Part shown: positions 50,644-62,390 of the stretch, in pieces
How the letters are laid out: each line of letters begins with the position of its first letter
Position numbering within the stretch: the stretch's first letter is position 1
DNA from: Anaeramoeba flamelloides
Lineage: Eukaryota > Metamonada > Anaeramoebidae
DNA: 64,000 bases
Direction: 5' to 3'
NCBI GenBank assembly: GCA_027625915.1
Contig: JANTQA010000075.1
Span: 3,117,530 to 3,181,529, forward strand
Program-made: the position numbers and the translations under genes
Notes under the pieces: model-generated
The model's database searches: none
Told to the model about the DNA's origin: nothing
Seen by the model: the letters and a program-made list of their open reading frames with translations, nothing else

Positions 50644-52304
50644 TAAATGGTTTGATTGCTTTTTAAAAATTTTTCCAAAATTTTTTAGGTTTTCGAAAAA
50701 GAAATAAAAAGAAAAAAAATAATAAAAAATGTATGCAAAATTAGTACAGAAAGATTGTTTTCTGATTTCAGCTCACAAGATCACTTTGATTTGGAAAGAA
50801 ATTCAAAAAAAATCATTTAAACTTCATTTTTGATTTTCAAATTATCACAATAGAATTTTAGTTTCTGTGATTTCTGTGATTTCTGTTTTTTTCTGTTATT
50901 TTGATAAAGAAGATTAAAAAGAAAATATAGAAAATAAAGTTCTTTATTTGATAATTGTCATGGTTGAGTTGGAATGGCTGTACTTCATAAGGAAAGAAAA
51001 ATTCACAGGTTAAATAAGATGGCAGTACACTCTCTTTCTCTCTTTCTCCTTTACCCTTTCTCTCATTTCTCACACACACTTTCCCTTTTCAAATTCTTCT
51101 TCTATATTCTTTTTTTACTTTCACTTTCATTTTCACAGACTTTCTTTCTCAAGATCTCTTTCACTGTCTCACTCTCTCCGGATCGACACATTCAGTACGA
51201 AGCCTCCATGGGGGTATCTAGATGTAGGTTCTTCAGCACTTTGAAAAGGTACATTGTCTTTCAGATTGAAAGCCTTGAATCAAACCAAATCACCTTTCAA
51301 GGCATTCTCGCTACATTTGAAACGTGTTTCCCTGCAAATCACCTTCTGTTAATTGAAAAATTAACTGGACAAAATTTTCATTTAAGTTTCCAAATAAAAA
51401 TCAGAAGTATTCAATAAATTATTAAAAAACCTCAATGTTCTGAAAAGGAATTTATTAGATAACTGATCAAAGAGTTATATAGTTTTAGTTTTTACTTGAC
51501 TTTTCAAACCTTTTTTTTGGAATATTAAATGAAATTTTTGTCCAGTTAATTTTTAATTTAATAGTACCCAGATCAAATACTTGCACAGATCATCCACAGA
51601 TTTTTAATATTCCTATTGACTCTTTTGAGATCTGGTTTTGATTCTTTTGGTTTCTTCTGATTCTTATTTTCATTCTGAATCGTATCCTGAAGTATTTTTT
51701 TTAAAAAAATGAGTACCCTGTTTTTTTTTTCTGTCTCTCTCTCTCTCTCTCTAGCTAAGTACGTGAAGAAATCCTACAGACTTGTATAAATTCGAAAAAA
51801 ATGGAAAATTAATTAAAAATACTTAACAAAATTTAAATAATCACTCTTATTTGTTGCTATCTTTTCAGTCATTACCATCCCTTTTACCTTTTGTGGTTCT
51901 CATTATTTAATTCCATCCTAGTTATAACACCAAGAGACATTTATAAATAAGAAAAAAACCTCACAGATCTTAATATCAAAGAAAAAAAATCAAATAATTA
52001 AATACATTGTCAAAAAAACAAAAACTTCTCTATTTTTCTTAGACTATCTTTTTCAACAACATAAAACTCATTCTTTCAAAAAAAAAAAAAAAAAAAAAAC
52101 AAAAAGAACCAGATCGCTAACCAGGATTATTCTTAAATGATTGAATTTTTTAGAAAATCAACAATCAGAGTTGTATCACTTTTTTAGTTGTATCCAATTA
52201 TTTTTTCGAACAATGAAATAAAGAAAAGTTTCAAGATTAAAAGGCAAGTTACAGAATTTTTTTTATATATAATTTGATTGTCTGTAAAGAAAACAGAAAT
52301 CACA
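50644..52304. other. Spacer between the ATPase-nuclease gene and copy B
   Basis: This is the 5' side of the minus-strand ATPase-nuclease gene. It holds a pyrimidine-rich, G/C-richer stretch (51020-51260), a small ORF (51208-51417), a (CT)n tract (51730-51752) and a 20-A run near 52080. A segment near 51500 (GGAATATTAAATGAAATTTTTGTC) resembles 19690 and 7910, perhaps an old dispersed repeat. Confidence 0.5.
51208..51417 (+). CDS. Small ORF, unknown
   Basis: 69 residues (MGVSRCRFFSTLKRYIVF...) with fairly ordinary composition, in the G/C-richer stretch upstream of the minus-strand ATPase-nuclease gene. The frame is also open upstream through pyrimidine-rich DNA. No domain is recognised; it may be a chance frame in a promoter region or in a mobile-element end. 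Confidence 0.2.
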   Translation: MGVSRCRFFSTLKRYIVFQIESLESNQITFQGILATFETCFPANHLLLIEKLTGQNFHLSFQIKIRSIQ

Positions 52305-52569
52305 GGTGAGGGCTGGAAATAAACACTATAACCGAAAAAGTTTTAAAAAGACAATGATTGAGGTGAAAAGTCAAAATATTTCAGTAATTTTGATTTTTTT
52401 GGGGATTTTTAGATTTTGGGTTTGAAAATCATTTATTGATCCAAAACTTTTTGAATTGTTAATAATGAACAAAAACAAGGCAAAACTCTCTCGCTACACT
52501 CCTAACATACTTGAAAAAAGTGGGGTGACATTTTCTAATGTAATTTTTTACTTCAAAATTTGTGAGAAT
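52305..52569. repeat. Second copy of the 18.4-18.7 kb hairpin repeat, left arm missing
   Basis: It follows 18410-18738 base for base with small indels, from GTGAGGG to TTTGTGAGAATA, but skips the left arm of the hairpin. It abuts the first base of the Myb-derived duplicate at about 52570. Confidence 0.8.
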
Positions 52570-53690
52570 AAAAAACAAACAAATAACAAAACCAGAGATT
52601 ACAAAAAGCAAAACAAGAAAAAATGAAAAAAATTAGAAACAATAAATAACATGCAAAATACCAAAAGAAAAAAACAAGAAGAAATAGAAAATGAAAAAAG
52701 AAAAAAAATATGAAAAAATCCAGAAACCCAAACTTGTTAACAAAAAAAAGAACGAAACAAATTGTTAATAAAAAACAAAAATCAATTAACGAAATAAGAC
52801 AAACCAGGAAGACACTGCAATACTCGAAGACTTTAAAAAGAACTGATCAAAAAAAATGAAACAAGCCACCAGCAATATTAAACAAAAGAACTTGATCGCA
52901 AAAACTTAACCAAAGAAACGCTTAAAACAAAAAACAGTCCTCCCCCAAGAATAGTCACACACAGCAAAATAAATGGAATTGATTGCTGTCTCCAAAAAGA
53001 ATATAATCTCAGATTTACAGTACTGTATTCAATTCTAACAGAACATAACAAAACACACCTTAATTTACAAAATTTATTTTGTATAAAAAGATAATAAATG
53101 TATCAAAGCAAACGGAGCCACAATTACAGCCCACAACCCGTTATTACAGGTACAGAAAAAGAAAAAAAAGAACATTAGAAGAAACCCAAAGACGATAATG
53201 GACGATGAATTTAAAATCAAAAATTCAATTGATCGCACTTCAACCCCCTCAAAAATTCGACGTGTCCAAGATAGAACAATTTATAAAGCCAAATTCAATT
53301 TCCCCGATATTAATAATTATTGATGCCACACACGGAATAAAAATAACACATTAAGGTGTAAAGTTATTCTAACCTCTTTTTCCCGCTGGTACTCAAAAAC
53401 GGTATTACAACAGCAAAAAAAATGTAGACGACAAAACCAAAAAAATTTTAATTATTAAGAAACAAAAAATCTAACAATGAAAGTTACCAAAATGAAGCCA
53501 TCGAAACAACTTCTTACAAACCAGGACAACAACACCAGGTGCTACACCCATGGTACCAATGACAGACATTCAAAAAAAAACAAGGGTGAATGATAATTTT
53601 TTCCATTTATTTCTTACCAGAAAGCAAATTTACAAAAAAGTAATTCCAATGTATCAAAAGTGGTATTCTTCTTCTTTATAAATTTATTTA
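52570..53690 (+). pseudogene. Broken partial copy of the Myb gene (exon 4 only)
   Basis: It matches copy A from about 35070 to 36240, that is the low-complexity tail and 3' end of the Myb gene. It lacks all three Myb repeats and the promoter. Frequent small indels destroy the frame from the start, for example around 52810-52930. Long exact islands remain, such as the block near 52940-53030. It cannot make a Myb protein. Confidence 0.88.
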
Positions 53691-54170
53691 AACATTAATT
53701 TGTTTGTTGTTATAACCTTACACACCGAGAAAATGTTGATTTTACAGAAATGTAAAAATCTATAAAAACTGTTGCTAATAATATAAAAACATTATTATTT
53801 TTTCAAAATTTTTTATTAGATGTTGTTATGGAAAAAAATTGTTCAAATTTCAAAAACGTAAAATATTTTTTTTTTTTTACATTTAAATGATTATTAAATT
53901 TTTCTAAAAGATGATCAAATTTATCAGCAAACCAGGAAAATAACGAAAAAAAATACTAATTAAATGTACATTTTAAAGAGGTAAATAGAAAAAGAACAAC
54001 TCCTAAAATACATCCAAACTTTAGTCTGATTTGAAAAATATGATAATGTACAAATTCCAGAGAAAAAAAAAAAAAAAAAAGTAGTAAAAAGTGAGAAAAA
54101 AATTTATTTTTAATTAATGCTTAAAAAAAAAACTTTAAACGTGTAATAATTAAATAAAATTTTAAAATAA

Positions 54171-54475
54171 ACCCCAATTCAAAATTTTTAACACACCACA
54201 AATTCAATAAGAAAAAAACTATTTAATCAATAAGAAGATTTACCAAATTAGAACACACAGATGTTACCCCAAACATTCAAAACAGAGGCAGAAAAAGTAG
54301 AATTTAATTTCTTCTTAGAACAACCGACTTTAACCATAATATCAATTGTTCAAAAATTTTTTATCACAAAACAAATTACTAATAAAGAAAGGAACAAAAA
54401 AACTAAAAAATGAAAAATTTACAAAAAAAAAAAGGTTGTGATTGTGACTTTGAAATTTGAATTTTAGTTTATTTA
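54171..54475. repeat. Degraded copy of the ~530 bp dispersed repeat
   Basis: Counterpart of 37016-37548 within copy B, shortened to about 300 bp by many deletions. The landmarks CCCCAATTCAAAATTTTTAA and ACCATAATATCAATTGTTC persist. Confidence 0.75.
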
Positions 54476-54494
54476 CTTGTCTTTTATTTAGATT

Positions 54495-54499
<5 letters not shown>

Positions 54500-54544
<45 letters not shown>
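54500..54544. repeat. (AC)n(AT)n microsatellite, copy B
   Basis: Counterpart of 37581-37627, nearly the same length. Confidence 0.95.
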
Positions 54545-54967
54545 GTCGCATAACAATTATAATTTTATATTATATTTTATCAAGAAATTTATTATATCAT
54601 TCAAATTGATGATATCGGTATTTGATATCAATAAAACATAAAAAGATATGTCATTGTTCATTGGTACCTTAGTTAAAATGATAATATAATTCCTTTTTTA
54701 ATTTTGTTTATACAAAAAAAAAAAAAAAATTAGCCATTAATAACTAATAATATCAAATTTCTCATGATTTCATTAAATTTATTATGTTATTTTTATTGTA
54801 TTATTGGATTTAGATGTGAATTTTTTCTTCTTGAAAAATTTAATCAAAATTTTTTTCTTAATAAAAAACCTAAAAATTATGTAATTATTTTTATTGACTA
54901 GTACTAATAAAAAATAAATAAAATTTAAAAATTAAAGGGTTGCCTTATAAATAACAAAATTTCATTA

Positions 54968-55165
54968 CAGTCAGTTTTTCACTTTTTAGACACACAAACT
55001 AACAACAGAAATTTAAGAGCACAATAAAATCTCAAATTAAGGCACAAAAATTATTATTTTTTACAATTTATTTTACTAAATTTGAATTTTTGTGCCATAA
55101 TTTGAGAGGTTTTTTTGTGCATAAATTCGTTGAAGTTTAAGTATCTTAAAAAGTGAAACTACTTT
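54968..55165. mobile_element. TA-MITE, copy B only
   Basis: About 198 bp with the usual blocks but several small indels, inserted after ATTTCATTA. Copy A reads through without it (around 38065). The right end (GTGAAACTACTTTA) is imperfect. Confidence 0.8.
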
Positions 55166-55998
55166 ACTCTCATCGTATTTTTATTTCAAAGAAAATATCC
55201 CATTAAAATATATTTTTATAATTATGTTATAACAAGAGTATAGTGCTTTTTCCAAGTATCTAAAACTAATAAAATAATGAAAATCATGACATTAAAGTCT
55301 AAAAAATTAAAAATTAATAACTATTTCAATTTTCTTTGACATTTGAGCCCAAAAATTAGTACTTTTAATTGTATAATTATAATGAAATGATTCTATTTTT
55401 TTGAAGAGAGTTATGGTTACTATACGAGTTTAAATAGTTTTAAACAAAAATAATTAATTTTTAATAAATTCATGGTCAAATAGTTTTTTTATAAAAAAAA
55501 TTGTTTTTGATCATTAATTTTTTTTGATTGAAGTCAATTTTTTTTTTGATTGATCAAATAAATTTTTTAAAATGTAAATATTTTGCTTACTATATTTTTT
55601 GGTCATTATAAGAATAACCTAAGTTGTAAGTATATGATTTTTCTGCAAAATGAAGATTACAGCTATTTTTTTTTTTTTCACAACTCTTATGACTAATTTA
55701 CAGAGATTTTATCAACAATTGCAGTTAATCAACTTTTCAAATTATACAAGAAAAAAAGGGAAAAAAGTAATGTATCCAAAAAAACACTCTAAAAAATTAA
55801 AAAAAGAAGAAAAAATCATCTTTTAAAAAATAAAAAGAAAAAAGTTTAATTTATGGAATCAAAACAATTCTAATTTCCACATATTACCTGAAAATATTCT
55901 TAAAAAAATTAAATAAGAGAGGGTTGGAAAAGACACTACAGAGCAAAAATAAAATTAATTCTAAAAAGCCCATTTTTTGGTAAAAACAAAACTTATTA

Positions 55999-56191
55999 CA
56001 GTCAGTTTCACTTTTAAGGCACAAACATTCAACGAAATTTAAGGCACAATAAAATCTCAAATTAAGGCACAAAATTCAAATTCTAGTAAAAATAAATTGT
56101 AAAAATAAAATTACAAATTTTGTGCCTTAATTTGAGATTTTTGTGCCTTAAATTTCGTTTAAATTTTGCCTTAAAAGAGTGAAACTAGAAG
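55999..56191. mobile_element. TA-MITE inside transposase copy B
   Basis: The left end is exact (TA then CAGTCAGTTTCACTTTTAAG); the right end is eroded (GTGAAACTAGAAGTA). Copy A has ACTTATTAATAA at this point, with no insertion. Confidence 0.85.
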
Positions 56192-56310
56192 TAGTAGCCT
56201 AATTATTATTTATAATAATATAATATTATAATATAATAATTAATAACAATAAGTAATAATAATAATAATAAAAAAAATAATAATAATAAAATAAATTACT
56301 AACCATAATA

Positions 56311-56502
56311 CGGTCAGTTTCACTTTTTAAGGCACAAACTTTCAACGAAATTTAAGGCACAAAAAATCTCAAATTAAAGCACAATTTTTTTTGGAATTTT
56401 AATTTTCACAATTTATTTACTAAATTTGAATTTTTGTGCCTTAATTTTTGACTTGCCTTAAATTTCTAGAAAAGTTTGTGCCTTAAAAGTGAAGCTTGAC
56501 TG
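56311..56502. mobile_element. TA-MITE inside transposase copy B
   Basis: TA at 56309-56310, start CGGTCAGTTTCAC, end GCTTGACTG then TA. About 192 bp with a few small indels. Empty in copy A (near 39145). Confidence 0.85.
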
Positions 56503-57198
56503 TAGAGGAAACAAAATTATTAAATTTTATTTATTTATTTTATTAGAGATACAAATTATGTTAAGCCAAATTTAAAGATGCTATTGGGAAAAAAATACTT
56601 TATTGTTTGGAAATCAATTTATTAAAAAAAAAATTAAGACCGAGATAGATTTTACAACTTCATAATTGTTGGAGAATTTACCAAGAAAAAAATCTTTTAA
56701 ATCTATATTAAAACAAATGGAAAAAAATTTTTCAATATTCATGGATCCTGGTTCAAAAAAACTTTGTAGATGAAATGATGGGTAAAATTCCGTGGTAGAT
56801 GTAAAATATAACGTTACTATACCCAAAAAAAGGCATACCAAAAATGTTTAAAATTAAATTCAATTACAGATGAAAGTTCTTATATATATATGGAATTGAA
56901 TTATTAAAAAAAAAAAAAAAAAAAAACTAATCAGAAATAATCATTAAATTAGTAAAAAATTACCATTAGATAAACACCCACCATATTATTTTTCATATTT
57001 ATACAGATTCATATTTAGGTTCATTAAAAAACTTCTTTAGAAGTTAGTTAAATTAAAAGATTTAGAACTACATTTTAACTCAAAAAACAGACCCTCTTTT
57101 TTATTTGGTAATGGATTACAAACTAAATTACAATTAAACCAATGGAGAACTTTTTCAAAGAAAATTTTATAATAAAATGGTTAATGTAACATGTTATA

Positions 57199-57395
57199 CA
57201 GTCAGTTTCACTTTTAAGGCACAAACTTTCAACGAAATTTAAGGCACAAAAAAATCTCAAATTAAGGCACAAAATTTGGAATTTCATTTTTTACAATTTA
57301 TTTTTACTAGAATCTGAATTTTGTGCCTTAATTTGAGATTTTTTTTCTGCCTTAAATTTCGTTGATAGTTTGTGCCTTAAAAGTTAAACTGACTG
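57199..57395. mobile_element. TA-MITE inside transposase copy B
   Basis: 197 bp, near-perfect palindrome with TA on both sides. Copy A has a single TA at the same place (ATGTTATAAC, near 39836), so this is a filled/empty pair. Confidence 0.92.
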
Positions 57396-57648
57396 TAGAG
57401 ATGAAAAGAAAATTGGTTCATCTTATGTAAATCTAATAACAGATTCAGAAGAGACCATTCACAATTTTACCAAAAAAAATACAATTACAATTAATAGAAA
57501 ACAAGTAAAAAAAGAAAAAAAAAAATAAAATACCAAAAACCATGGAGTGTTGTAAGATTATATAATATAATGACTATATAGATAGAGCCGACCAAAAATA
57601 AATCTTTAATTTTCATCATAAACACCAAACTTAAAAGATGTTTATATA

Positions 57649-57845
57649 GCCAGTTTCACTTTTTTAAGGCACAAACTTTCAACGAAATTTAAGGCACAAT
57701 AAAATCTTAAGTTAAGGCACCAAAATTGAATTTTTAATTTTTTTGCAATTTATATTTACTAGAATACAGAAAATTTTTGTGTTTCTTCATTCGAGATTTT
57801 TATTATGCCTTAAATTTCAGTTGAACGTGCTTAAAAGTGAAAACA
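57649..57845. mobile_element. TA-MITE inside transposase copy B
   Basis: It begins GCCAGTTTCAC after TATA and ends near TTAAAAGTGAAAAC. It interrupts the C-terminal third of the transposase, where copy A reads on through GATGTTTATTATATC. Confidence 0.8.
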
Positions 57846-58329
57846 TATTCTCATAACCCTATATTTTGATTCATAACTACATAAATAATTTATAATTTTC
57901 AGAAATAAAATTCAAATAAAAAAGCGACAAAATTGAAAATTTTAACAATTTTAACTCCTCAAATTTCATCTGTTAAAACTCCACAGTTTGATAAAAAACA
58001 TAAATTAGTTGGAAAATATAAAAAGAAAAAATTGTTATTTTGTCAAGATTTTTAGAAAAAAATCCAGCACAACTTAAATTCTAGTATGGTGAATTTATCA
58101 TTTCATAAGAAATTTTTTATCAGGATGTACATGGTAATATATTTTTTAATTTTAATTACAAAATTTAGCTTTTATTTATTATTACTCAATTAATAATAAA
58201 ACTTTCTTTTTTTTCATATTTTATTGTTAATATTGAATTATTTAAAATTATTGAATTTAAAAATTTTATTAAGTCGAATTCTATCAATTTTTTTGTATTT
58301 AAAAATTTACTACCTTTCAGGCCGTGGCG

Positions 58330-58333
<4 letters not shown>

Positions 58334-58368
<35 letters not shown>
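58334..58368. repeat. (TA)n microsatellite, copy B only
   Basis: About 17 TA units, where copy A (40615-40640) has a short AT-rich non-repetitive stretch. Confidence 0.9.
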
Positions 58369-58373
<5 letters not shown>

Positions 58374-58829
58374 AGTTTTTTGAGATCTACAAAAAAATTC
58401 AAACGAGATCGAAAAATCTATATAGCCCTGCCCCTCTATGTCATATCAAAATTTGTTTTACTCTGAGAGTAGAAAAAAAAATTGGGTAAAAAATTTAAAA
58501 AATAGGAGTGATCGATTTTGTCCTCTAAGGGATATAGTTAATCCTGATATCAACTCTTCCCTGATGACTGTTCTTTTCTTTATTACTAATTTGATAGTTA
58601 ATGATGAATTAGAAAAAATAATTAATATTTTCAATTTTTTTTGGGCACCTTTGAATGAAACATTTTATTTATATATTATTATATTTGAACATTTGTAATT
58701 TTAAACCTATTTGATAATTTATGTTAACAAAAAATAATTTTTTATTTTTGTGAAGTTTTTTGTGAAATTTAATTTTTTGTGTGAAAAAGTTGTTATTTTT
58801 GGTGTGAAAGGTTGATTTGAAAATACTGT

Positions 58830-58925
58830 GCTTAAATTGGGAAATAATATTTGTGTTTTAATTTGGGATTTTTTTGTACCTTAAATTACTAAAAAAAGTT
58901 TGTACCTTAAAAGTGAAATCGACTG
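58830..58925. mobile_element. Right half of a TA-MITE, copy B
   Basis: Same truncated element as 41101-41196, shared by both copies. Confidence 0.75.
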
Positions 58926-59641
58926 TACAAAATCTTTTTCTCTCAACAATCGCAAAAAAACTCCCTTTTTTAAGATATTTTTACAAAAAATCCGACCAGT
59001 GTTGTAAAAACATGTATAATGAGAAAAAAAGTAATCACGTGATGATTATTTAAAAATATACAAACTTTAAAACTGATTTAAAAAAAATCAACTTGGTTAC
59101 CAATTGAGCGCATGGAATGATCAGTTTATATTTTGTATACATGTAGTATTCACATTAAATTTTCGATTTTTAGTCATATTTGAGTCGATATAACTAACAT
59201 TAATATTAAGATTACGAACCCACAGTATACATATGGAAGATGTGGTGTACGGAATCTTGATACTAATAAATATTTGAAAAATAAATAATTTTTTAAGTCT
59301 TTTTTAATGAAACGAAGTGAAATTAAAAAAGACAAAAATTATGATTTTTCAAATTTTTAGTATCAAGAGGTAGTCCCCCCCTTCCTCCTTATCAGTTCAG
59401 AAAATCAAAAAAAATAAAAAAAACTCTCGAAAATTATTTTAAAACATCCAAAATCAACATAAAATGATATTATAAAAAATGGATTTTTCACCGTAATAAA
59501 GGTTACTAAAAATTTTTGAACGAGATCTCGGTACCTAATGACCCTGACAACCCATTTTTTTGCCTCAACCTATTTATTTTTAATATTATACCCGAATATC
59601 AATATAAAAATGAAATCAGGATTAATACATCCTCGTGAGAT

Positions 59642-59647
<6 letters not shown>

Positions 59648-59688
<41 letters not shown>
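59648..59688. repeat. (TA)n microsatellite, copy B
   Basis: About 20 TA units; counterpart of 41930-41964. Confidence 0.95.
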
Positions 59689-59691
<3 letters not shown>

Positions 59692-59723
59692 CTTACTTCT
59701 TAACTTTGAGACTTTGATACATA

Positions 59724-59922
59724 CAGCCAGTTTAACTTTTAAGGCACAAACTTTCTACGAAATTTAAGGCACAAAAAAAAAATTCAGATTAAGGCACAAA
59801 AATTCAGATTCTAGGAAAATAAATTGAAGAAAAAAAAATCCCCAAAAATTGTGCCTTAATTTTGAATTTTTTTGTACCTTAAATTTCATTGAATGTTTGT
59901 GCCACAAAAGTGAAACTGGCTG
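59724..59922. mobile_element. TA-MITE shared with copy A
   Basis: Counterpart of 42001-42198, with the same CAGCCAG/CTGGCTG terminal variant and a few private substitutions. Confidence 0.9.
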
Positions 59923-60012
59923 TATAATTATATCAATATATGTATCTATTTATGAAAATCTTTGTTTTTACTTCTGAATAATATCTGAGTAATCTGAGAT
60001 AAACCAGTAATA

Positions 60013-60209
60013 CAGTCAGTTTCACTTTTAAGGCACAAACTATCAACGAAATTTAAGGCACAAAAAAAATCTCAAATTAAAGCACAAAATTCAAATTCTA
60101 GTAAAAATAAATTGTAAAAAAAAAATTTCGAAATTTTGTGCCTTAATTTGAGATTTTTTTGTGCCTTAAATTTCGTTGAAAGTTTGTGCCTTAAAAGTGA
60201 AACTGACTG
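60013..60209. mobile_element. TA-MITE, full-length partner of the shortened copy in A
   Basis: 197 bp, close to the family consensus, TA on both sides. Its homologue at 42289-42448 has lost part of the left arm. Confidence 0.92.
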
Positions 60210-60689
60210 TAACTAAAATTTTTTTTAATTGATTTAAATTTTTTTTTAATTGATTTTAATTTTTTTTGTATGCTTTCATGTCATACTTACTCACAATTTC
60301 AAAAAAAAATAAAAAAAAACAAAGTATAAGAGTTGAACAACTATTTTTTTATTAGTTAAGGTCAATAGATATTGGAATTTTATCTGTAAAGAGAGTCAAA
60401 GTTTTAACCTTTTTATTCTATTAAAATATTCCAACTTTTTCACCAAAAAAAAAAAAAAAATCAAAATAGTTACAAAGAATTTAAATTTTTTCAATTTTTA
60501 ATATTGATTCCAAGATAGATTAGGTACTGTATATTCATTAAAAACGGGAAAGGATTTTCAAGTCACATCTTATAAAAAACTATTTTAATTAAAAATATTA
60601 AATTTAACAAAAAAACTCAAAAAATTCAAAATTTAAAAAACTTTAATTATTTTTTTTTTTAGTTGTTTTTTTTGAATAATTTTCTACTA

Positions 60690-60888
60690 CAGTCAGTTTC
60701 ACTTTTAAGGCACAAACTTTCTACGAAATTTAAGGCACAAAAAAAATCTCAAATTAAAGCACATTTTTTGGAATTTGTTTTTTTTACAATTTATTTTTAC
60801 TAGAATTTGAATTTTGTGCCTTAATTTGAGATTTTTTTTGTGCCTTAAATTTCGTAGAAAGTTTGTGTCTTAAAAGTGAAACTGACTG
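60690..60888. mobile_element. TA-MITE, copy B only, with empty site in A
   Basis: 199 bp, TA at 60688-60689 and 60889-60890. Copy A reads TTTTCTACTAAAACCA at 42922-42937 with a single TA: a clean demonstration of TA duplication on insertion. Confidence 0.95.
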
Positions 60889-61589
60889 TAAAACCAGAGG
60901 TAAACATGTTAAATTTGATTTTATTTGATATAAATTTGAATTAAAACAAAAAAAAAAAAAAAAAAATAAAAAAATGCTTTTTCCTAAAAAAAATATTACT
61001 AAAAAAATTGTTTTTAATAGTGGCTATTGACAAATTTACGGTTTTTTAATTTTTTTTATACTGTAAATATAATTTTTAAAAACAAATTTTCATATTACAC
61101 AATATATGTGTTAGAAAAAGATAAAAGATAGAACTCAAAAAAAAAAATTCCTTATAGTGAAGAGTAAATTTAAATATCTGTACTTATTTCATTGATAATG
61201 AAGAAATATCGCGTATATTTTTATTAGTTGATTTTTCGAAAGATATTTTTATATTTTTTAAGTGCTTTAGCACACAAGAAATATACAAATATCTTGGAGA
61301 TAAATCTACTTATAAAAAATAAAAGCATATTTCTGAAATTTGAGTGTAATACACAAAGTTATTTCACAATTGAAAAGACAATTAAAAAACAACAACTAAA
61401 ATAAATAAAAACAAGTGAATCATTCTTTTTATTTTTAAAAAAAGATCTAATTAATGAGGCAAAAAAATAAGAATGTGAGATATTAAGAATTAAAATTATT
61501 CATTTTGGGAATTTTCTTTGTTTTCATAATTATAAAATTTTCTTTTGCGAGCGGGTAATATTTGGAAAGTTATATTACCTCCATATATA

Positions 61590-61786
61590 CAGTCAGTTTC
61601 ACTTTTAAGGCACAAACTTTCAACGAAATTTAAAGCACAATAAAAATCTCAAATTAAGGCACAAAATTCAAATTCTAGTAAAAATAAATTGTAAAAAAAA
61701 CAAATTCCAAATTTTGTGCCTTAATTTGAGATTTTTTTGTGCCTTAAATTAGTTGAAAGTTTGTGCCTTAAAAGTGAAACTGACTG
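61590..61786. mobile_element. TA-MITE, copy B only, with empty site in A
   Basis: 197 bp near-perfect palindrome, TA at 61588-61589 and 61787-61788. Copy A reads CCATATATATATTATAAAAT (about 43620-43639) uninterrupted. Confidence 0.95.
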
Positions 61787-62095
61787 TATTATAAAATTGC
61801 AATTCCTCTATTTTTTGTACTGACATAGTTTTTTTTTGGTAATATTCTGATCAATCTTTGGGAATTCATTATTTTCTTCATCTTTATCTCTTCTTCTTCT
61901 TCTTCTTTTTTTTCCTTTTTCTTCTTTTTCTTTTACTTTTTCTTTTGTTTTTTCTTTTTACTTTTCTTATTCTTTTTCCTTTTCTTTTTCTTTTCCTTTT
62001 TCTTTTCCTTTTTCTTTTTCTTTTTTTTTTTTCTTTTTCTTTTTTCTTCTTCTTCTTTTTCTTTTTCGTTTTCTTTTTTTTCTTCTTTCTTTGAT

Positions 62096-62390
62096 TGTAA
62101 AAATTCTACTAAAACATTTTTTATTAATTGTTTTGGTATATATATCATCACTTCTCTAGTAGCTATTCACTTATGCTTCGCTTGATCGATGATTTAGCTG
62201 AAATCTCCCTTCAACATCAAAATTCCAGATCTATTTGGGAGAAGTGACAAACAGTTGGATCTGAGGATTGTAGAGCTTAAGTTATTTCTCTTTTAACATT
62301 TGACTTTTCTTTCATTTTTAGCCTAAAAGTTTGGCTGATTTTATTTTTTCCTTTGTTTGATTTTATAATCAATTTTAATTTTTATTCCTA
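62096..62390 (-). pseudogene. Tyrosine recombinase C-terminal remnant (copy B)
   Basis: Counterpart of about 43980-44235, the region with the second Arg, His and Tyr of the recombinase, more degraded than in copy A. The rest of the recombinase and the following ~3 kb are missing; the sequence passes directly to the nuclease part of the ATPase-nuclease gene at about 62391. Confidence 0.7.

Larger units (their letters stand above)
55850..58130 (+). pseudogene. piggyBac-like transposase remnant, broken (copy B)
   Basis: Counterpart of 38840-40415. Blocks for LPENILKK, GNQF, the WDPGS..DEMM region, the TDSYLGSL region, the DRADQN region and the C-terminal PQFDKKHKLVGKYKKKK segment remain in order. 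They are separated by many small indels and by four inserted TA-MITEs (55999, 56311, 57199 and about 57649). TA-rich filler (56192-56300) replaces part of the N-terminal region. It is clearly dead. Confidence 0.85.

Noticed and set aside
50078-50707. Ser/Cys/Phe-rich plus-strand frame
   Set aside because: Antisense shadow of the coiled-coil header of the minus-strand gene.
58224-58698. Frames after the TA array in copy B as a gene
   Set aside because: They include a translated TA microsatellite (IYIYIY) and match a non-coding block in copy A in which the frame differs.
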